Position numbers and translations under genes: made by a program. From Acanthaster planci (taxonomy: Eukaryota; Echinodermata; Asteroidea; Valvatida; Acanthasteridae), in the NCBI RefSeq assembly GCF_001949145.1, contig NW_019091638.1, positions 275,338 to 339,337 on the forward strand: 64,000 nt of DNA, in the 5' to 3' direction. The notes below the pieces were generated by a model, which worked only from the letters and a program-made list of their open reading frames with translations, made no database searches and was not told where the DNA came from. How positions within the stretch are numbered: the first letter of the stretch is position 1; the number at the start of each line of letters is the position of its first letter. Positions 57,915 through 64,000 of the stretch are shown here, one piece after another.

Positions 57915-59790
57915 CTTTTGTTGTTCTTTTTCATGTTTTCTTCTAATTTTGCGTTTTCGTTAAGAGTAAGTTGTTTAAAAAGAGTTTTTGTTATTGTTAT
58001 TTTTGTTTTCTTTAAATTGGTTTTAACTCAAAAGTAGTTAAAATGTGCGTTGCGCATGCGTCGAACTATGTCTCCCAGAAATAAGTAACATTAACGTCAG
58101 CCACAACAGTGCTTTAGCTTTTCCTGCTGTAATTATGATCTTTCTAATAATTATTGTAAATCCATTTTAATTAAGATACAATACATAAATCATTATTACG
58201 TGCTTGCTAATATAACACGTGGATCTGACGAGATATTTGCGTGGTCAAAGAGAGTTGAAGAAAAGACACCGTCATAATGATAACAGAGTCTACAGTGTTT
58301 TATTCAGAAATACGGACTACTATAATTGAAAATGTGGTGCTGATTAAACGGGAAAGACTGAAGGAAGAATGAAGGACCGCTTGGAAACTGCCGGGATGGA
58401 CCTTTCGTTGTAGTGGCAAGCTCATAATGTAATTTTTTTGCGCGGTTCTTATATACTGTATTGATTAATCGTTCCATTCATCAAGTTTGAGTGCATGTAT
58501 TTTTGTCATAAAACATACCTTGTGCAGTTTGTAGTTTCGGACAGGAATCTCGTACACTGAGACTTGGTATCAACGTTTCCGTGCAAAACCGTGTTGAATC
58601 GATTGTTCCTGGAAAGCAGCGCATTTAGGGTAGATTTTGAACCTTTTCAGTTGCTGCAAATGGGAAATACTGTGCCAAGGATTTTTGAGGACTGCTTCGA
58701 CAAATATCCAGTATTTCCAAACTCACGCCGAACTGAGAAAAGCGACGCATAGGCCTCGCCGACTGCTTGTGTTGTATTGCATGGATCTGCCGGTACGGTG
58801 TATGTATACGGTGCTGTGCTGCTGGTCCACCGCCAGGTTTGCGTTTGGGTCCGCCACAGTACTGAGCCCCGCAACACTGCCTGGTTGCTTGCCGTCGTCC
58901 TCATTTATCGGCGAGTAAATGGTTACTTTCGTAGGGACTGAATCACAAGAACAATCCTATGTGTTCATCTCTTTTCCTTCGACACACTGAACATTGTAAG
59001 CTTAGCAACAAACAAGCCCGCATAAAGACTTGAGCTGCACATTACAAGGTACATGTAGAACGCGATTCAGCAAAGATTCCGGTCTGGGTACTGACTCCTA
59101 CACTGCCCGCCTTATTATAGGGCATTCTCCACGTTCAATGTCTCGCACTCCATCATTTCAGAACAAATCTCACAATTATTTTGACCAGCTAATAAGAGTA
59201 AGATTTAAGTTTATACATCTTGGAGATAATGTAAAATATTTTGCATTTCTCCACGTCATTAAAACTCATGTTGATGCATTCCGGGGTCACATCGATGCCA
59301 GCTTACATGTTTATTTATGCATGCATCATGCATGGCTGCTGTGCAGTGACTTTCTCCCCATGACGTCATCAACCCAACGTAAACACAAAATTTGACCCCG
59401 CGTGTTTCCGAAATCGGCCCAGTTGGTTGTGGAAAGAAAATCGTCTCTTATTTCTTTCGTGTTGATTTTCAGGAGATAAATCCATTGTATACTGGATTCT
59501 AGGTGGCCAATCTACCTCCAAAACCCTCGATGTCGAAATATTTGAAGCCTTTTTAATACCACTATAAAGAGTGACGAATTCTGGTCTTACGGTTATTATG
59601 TGAGAGCTGTTCCTACATACGCTAATTTTCTATTTGATTTTTTTTTCAATTTTTTTCAATAAAATATGACAGAAATTATTTAAAGGTTAATAATGGATGA
59701 AACACAAACAAGAAAAATCAAGGCCTGTGGCTTAGGTGCGTATTTGCAAGCGCGGGGAACGGAAATAAAGAAAACAGTAAAGGCTCCCCA
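57915..59790. other. No gene supported
   Basis: Open frames on both strands near 58.6-58.9 kb overlap one another and show no motif or splice support. Confidence 0.4.
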
Positions 59791-59814
59791 TGTAAACACC
59801 ATGAAGCAAAGGAC

Positions 59815-60085
59815 GACAGCACACTACGCGTCGCGTTGTACGTCTTGTCGTCCCCGCGACGTGCGACACGACATACGACGCGAGGGACGACAGTGCAACG
59901 CCACAGGCGACAGGAATAGCGACGTTTAGGCAAAACATGCAACAATAAGAAAAGGGTGTCTTAAAGACAGCACGACGCAACGGGCGACGGCACGACGTGA
60001 CGCACAACTCGACGCGTCGTGTGTGTACAAACGTAATGGCAAGAACTGTTGCGTCGTGCCGTCGCGTCGTGTAGTTGCGTCTCCT
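59815..60085. mobile_element. CpG-dense element built from CGACG words
   Basis: CGACG/CGTCG words recur at very high density on both strands. The right end, as reverse complement, reads GACGCAACTACACGACGCGA and resembles internal sequence at about 59970. It is probably a MITE with subterminal repeats. Exact ends are uncertain. Confidence 0.45.
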
Positions 60086-60114
60086 TGGAAGAGGCTAGAG
60101 AGAGGCAGACATGT

Positions 60115-60600
60115 GTGTCGTAATGGAGATATCTATTAGCGATTATAATCTGCTTCCAATAGAGATGAACTATTTCTAATAGAGATACATGTATCTCTAT
60201 TCTAATCTCTACTACTAATAGAGATATCTCAATTTTGTTTCCTGTTTTGGATGCCCTCTAAAATCTAGGGTAATTGGAATGAATTTATACACCGAAATGC
60301 AGAAAGCCAGGGCCTTACTCGGTAGCGGTATGCAGTGGAAATGACACGCATTTGTGAGCTGGAATTGTAGTAGGAATGGGCGGACTATTAGCTCTGCGTT
60401 TAACGTAGTTGAGGGGCGCTCCAGGGTTCTCTAAGTGACCAGGTTTTCAAACCACAATCACACTACCCCAATCTCCAGAAGTGGAAACGAAATAGAGATA
60501 TCTCTATTTGTAATATAGATAATCTCCATGGAAATAAAGAGATCTCTGTTTCACTATTAAAGGTTTGCTTTACATGTCTCCAAGATATCTTTATTTCGTG
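60115..60600. repeat. Cluster of AATAGAGATA/TATCTCTATT palindromes
   Basis: The words occur in opposite orientations at 60.12-60.24 kb and again at 60.49-60.60 kb, flanking about 250 bases of unrelated sequence. This could be the two ends of one element. Confidence 0.55.
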
Positions 60601-61009
60601 ATTAAATGTTTACTTTGCACGCCATAGGCTTTGCACTGTGAATGGCTACTTTTTTGTACATCAGAGAGACTTTGCAAGCGTCGCCTTGGTGACCTCTTCG
60701 CGGAACACTTGCGCAGTGTGCGCCAACAGACACCGGGTCCATTGATTTCCATTATCCGCCCCGAGCTGAAGTGCACCCCCAATCGGCGAAAAGAAAGACA
60801 GGTGGTTGCAAACGGGTTCTTGAACGCGTTCTGCGTGTTCGCAAAGACCATACATGCCGGAGGAAATTAGCTACACGTACTCAGCGTGCTCCGCGTCAAA
60901 CACACATTAAACTTGCGCGCCTCACGGCGCACTTGTGCGGTAAGTACCAAAAAATCACGCCCTCTTTTGTTCCGCTCGGAGCAGATAATGGAGATCAATG
61001 ACCCAGTCT

Positions 61010-61160
61010 CACTGCCGTGCACATTGATCTCCATCCGGTTCGTGAGTGTGACATTACTTCAGTTTAAACCACGCCCACTGCACATGCACTGCACCTAGAG
61101 TTACATGTATTGATCATCGCTTACATGGAACCGGAAGTTAACGCACAATTTCAGCAATCG
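61010..61160. repeat. Fragment related to the foldback spacer at 21.6-21.8 kb
   Basis: Shared landmarks are CACGCCCACTGCACATGCAC (CACGCACACTGCACATACAC in the other copy), CTTACATGGAACCGGAAGTT and CGCA(C)AA-TTTCAGC. The orientation is the same. Confidence 0.65.
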
Positions 61161-61657
61161 CCCAATGGGAGCCTGCATATCGTTGCGCGTCCGCCTTTGT
61201 GACGAAGTCACTAACGAACTTGATAGAGGTCAATCGTCGTGACGTATTTCATTTACTCTAAAGTGAGCGAGGAGACAACCTCGACTCTACGGGCTGCGTG
61301 TGTGATGGGGGGGGGCGTGCAGAATGCAAAAATGACACTGACTGGCTATTCAGGATGAATATAGACTAATCTGATTAGACGCCTAACTGCGGTGGCACCG
61401 CACTCAAACACCCATTCTTCAGCTTGACGTGCATTTGGCAAATCACGACACTCTGTTGGTCGAAGAGGCATGTATACGCCTGCGTACCACCTGTCCACGA
61501 GCGTTGTGCCACTGCAGTTATGGCTTCTAATTCTGCTGGTCGAATTAAACTATATACATAAACGTAAAATGAATCGCACGCGTATTTCAAAAGATACACG
61601 TATTCTCCTGCTTCACGCACGTACAAATCTGTGTCGCGCGTAAACACACTGACAGTG

Positions 61658-62292
61658 GGTGCGTTCGATTAGCTTCCCTGAACACACCAGTGTTACACTC
61701 AAGGGAAGCCTCAAAATGAGGCTTATCGAACGCTGCAGAGTGTTTTCCAAGGCATCCTGGGAAAAAGGTCAAGTCCCCGCCTCGTTCATCATGTACGTCC
61801 ATGCTCGAACAATCCATCCGTGACGTCATTACACTCGGGCAGCCTCCAGAAACCTGCTCGCCAGCTGGGGTAGTGGTGGCTGACACCATGGCAGGCACGA
61901 ACATCAAGTGATGGCTAAACGAACGCTCTCGTGTAAGTTTGACTTACACGTGTAAGCTAATCGAAGGCCTAATTTAAATAGCCCAAATTGGGTGCGTTCG
62001 ATTAGTTTACTCGTGTAAGTCAAACTTACACAGAGCCATCATTTAGCCATCACGTGATCTAGTCGTTCGGCCTGCCCTGGTGTCAGCCACCTGACTACCC
62101 CGGCCGGCTGGCGAGCGGGTCTGTGGAGGCTACCCGATTGTAATGACGTCATGGATGGACTGTTCGAGCACGGACGTACGTGGTAGAACGTAGCGGGGGC
62201 TTAACCTTTTTTCCAGAATACCTTGGCCTCATTTCGAGGCATCCCTTGGTGTAACACTGGTGTATTCAGGGAAGCTAATCGAACGCACCGAC
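61658..62292. mobile_element. 635-bp foldback element with GGTGCGTTCGATTAG ends
   Basis: The terminal 15 bases GGTGCGTTCGATTAG and CTAATCGAACGCACC are perfect inverted repeats. The arms (about 300 bp each, imperfect) match through AGTGTTACAC, TGACGTCAT and TGTTCGAGCA-type blocks to the centre near 61.98 kb. A GACAGTG sequence flanks both ends, which fits a target-site duplication of 7 bp. Confidence 0.8.
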
Positions 62293-62849
62293 AGTGGGAT
62301 ATTTAAAACATACAATACCTGGGATTAGATCGCTAAAGGATGCATTCCACCAAATGGTCATATTTCTGCGCGCGAGCTCATAAATATTTTGTGATCCCAC
62401 CGTGTTTTTACAATAAGACATGCCATACCATAATCAGGAGGGATCATGGAAATAAAATCCTGAATTTGGGGCTGATAGTTTCCAGTTCGGGGTATTTCTT
62501 TCACAAAAAGCCCCAAATTGCGGGCCTGTTTTGGATAGAGGCGGGTGGCTACATTCAGAAATGAGCGCTGAGTTTTACTGCTGTAATGGGGCTTTCTTCC
62601 TTGAAAGGCGAGTAAAATAATTTTCGTGGCTAACCCCCATGAAATTGAAACTAAAAGTGGTCTTCTGGCCATAATCTGAAATTCCAGTGAAAACGCTGAG
62701 GCCAACCTCTTCACGAGAGTCAACAGGCGGCGCTATTTCGGTCCGATGTTGCACTGTTTTCTATGGGCGCCTATTTGGTGTAGTGCAACCGTAACGCGTT
62801 CGTACGTACGTCGAGTCGCGTGTTTATAAATGGAGGCGACATACGATGC

Positions 62850-62953
62850 CAACCTCGATCCCCATGGGCTGAGTGCGCGTTCCTTCAGATCGCGCAAGGC
62901 ATGGTGGGAACCAACATTGCGCGGCAAGATCGTACCCATGGAAACGAGGTTGC
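62850..62953. mobile_element. Small MITE with CAACCTCG ends
   Basis: CAACCTCGATCCCCATGGG and ACCCATGGAAACGAGGTTG are imperfect terminal inverted repeats. Confidence 0.5.
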
Positions 62954-63052
62954 CCCACAAACGCATGACACGGTCGCTTAGACGTAGTCGTAGTCACTAG
63001 CTGTTTTGAACAGGGTGCAACCTGAAGGTCAGTGGTCTTATATAGTCATCAT

Positions 63053-63148
63053 ATTGACAAAAACATATACAGTCAGTGCTCTTAATTCATCTTATTGCCA
63101 ATAAGATCAGATAAATTAAGAGCACTGACTGTATATATTTTTGTTGAT
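63053..63148. mobile_element. 96-bp hairpin MITE
   Basis: CATATACAGTCAGTGCTCTT and AAGAGCACTGACTGTATATA form the outer arms. ATCTTATTG/CAATAAGAT form the inner pair. Confidence 0.85.
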
Positions 63149-63846
63149 AATTTTTCTGATCACGGTGCTATGCAGCCCTTTCATATTTCTCTGGTCGTAG
63201 TCTTAGTCATGTCGCGCCGGCGCCATTTTATCGACAAGAAAAGAACTCATGACGTCACGCAACGTCAACACGTACTCGAACTCCATCGATATTATGCACA
63301 ATTGTTCATTAATTACATTACAGAGATAGTACATGTACAGCTTTCTACTACATAGAAAGTAGAACTAATGTGCATGTAGCCTACCAGAACTCGAGCGACT
63401 GCCACGCTGATCGACTGAAGAACTATGGTAACATGTGTAAGTAGTATAGTAATATTATTAAACATTTTAAAGCCATGTTAATGCCACATTTTCAGACTCG
63501 GTCATTTGATGATCTGATGATGGTCTAGCCCCACTAGTGTGATGTGGCACGGACCCTCACTCCTGATCCATCCTTAGCTACACATCCGTATACACAATTT
63601 CGTGTCGGTGTATTGAACATTTCGGCGCACCCACTTATCATCGTGGGCGCAATTTCTTTTGCTCACGGACATGATCCTTGACCTTTCTGCTTTCTAAAAA
63701 CCATTTATTGAATGATTTCACTCGCGTTATTGAGGTATTTTCCAGTCTTTTTGCCTTTAATCTAACAGGCTCGCTTTCTCAGTTGCCATCTTTAAAATAA
63801 GATCGTTGAACAATACGTCACTTGACCCGTCGTTGTCTCGACGGCT
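63149..63846. other. No gene supported
   Basis: It contains a perfect CRE word TGACGTCA near 63.25 kb. Otherwise nothing recognisable. Confidence 0.4.
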
Positions 63847-64000
63847 GTTCCATGTCAAGACATATGTAATAAACGGACTGAGCGATAAGATTCTACTTGT
63901 ACCAATGGGGTCTTATAAACGGACTGAGCGATAAGATACTATATGTACCAATGGGCTCTTACAAAACTTTGGCAGCAGTTTAGATGTCTTGACATGGAAC
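63847..64000. mobile_element. Hairpin-ended element reaching the window edge
   Basis: GTTCCATGTCAAGACAT (63847-63863) and its exact reverse complement (63984-64000) are 17-bp terminal repeats. The interior holds a tandem pair of about 45-46-bp units with AAACGGACTGAGCGATAAGA. Confidence 0.8.

Noticed and set aside
59693-60007. ORFs across the CGACG-rich stretch
   Set aside because: Arg/Cys/Thr-rich frames on both strands arise from the CpG-dense repeat. No gene support.
62830-62998. Plus-strand ORF of 55 codons (MEATYDANLDPHGLSARSFR...) after a TATAAA
   Set aside because: It overlaps a small MITE with CAACCTCG-type ends, so the apparent start and frame are probably by-products of the element. 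It has no domain or splice support.

Overview
This is a eukaryotic, intron-rich and transposon-rich window, about 39-40% GC by eye, with an 879-base assembly gap. The gene content suggests a marine invertebrate deuterostome (echinoderm, hemichordate or lancelet grade). Pointers are a natriuretic-peptide-receptor-like guanylate cyclase receptor, tandem GT77-type glycosyltransferases, a relic of the zinc-binding N-terminal half of RAG1, tRNA-derived SINEs, and frequent TAGGCCTA and ACATGTAC words. That placement is inference; RAG1 N-terminal-like sequences are also known from molluscs and cnidarians.

Layout. 1-11.9 kb: a 54-bp minisatellite, then the 5' three exons (minus strand) of a natriuretic-peptide-receptor-like gene whose remaining exons lie beyond the left edge. 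12-20.3 kb: gene-poor. 20.4-22.5 kb: a large foldback element with a SINE inserted in one arm. 23.1-26.4 kb: GT77-type glycosyltransferase copy 1 (minus), two exons, with a smaller foldback in its intron. 27.4-28.75 kb: a decayed RAG1 N-terminal region (minus) facing a short exon-like ORF (plus). 29-48 kb: mostly dispersed repeats, MITEs, a Penelope-type relic, the gap and a few exon-like ORFs. 49-54.6 kb: glycosyltransferase copy 2 (minus), same intron position and phase. 55-64 kb: a dense patchwork of inverted-repeat elements.

The firmest gene models rest on spliced structures. The three receptor exons join in frame (phases 1 and 0). Both glycosyltransferases have a short first exon coding for a membrane anchor that joins the large catalytic exon in phase 1, giving proteins of 346 and 343 residues with the D-x-D motif at residues 192-194 in both. 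A 197-bp stretch of the two catalytic exons is almost identical at the DNA level while its flanks have diverged, which suggests gene conversion. A homologous block of about 0.8 kb lies upstream of each copy, which may mark an older tandem duplication.

The most unusual object is the RAG1-like relic at 27.93-28.74 kb. It keeps the RAG1 order of zinc motifs, including the RING finger and following zinc finger, but carries a one-base frame break in a G5 run and a stop codon exactly where a RING cysteine is expected. No RAG1 catalytic core was seen in the window. Nothing here is prokaryotic, and I saw no CRISPR array, rRNA or intact tRNA gene.
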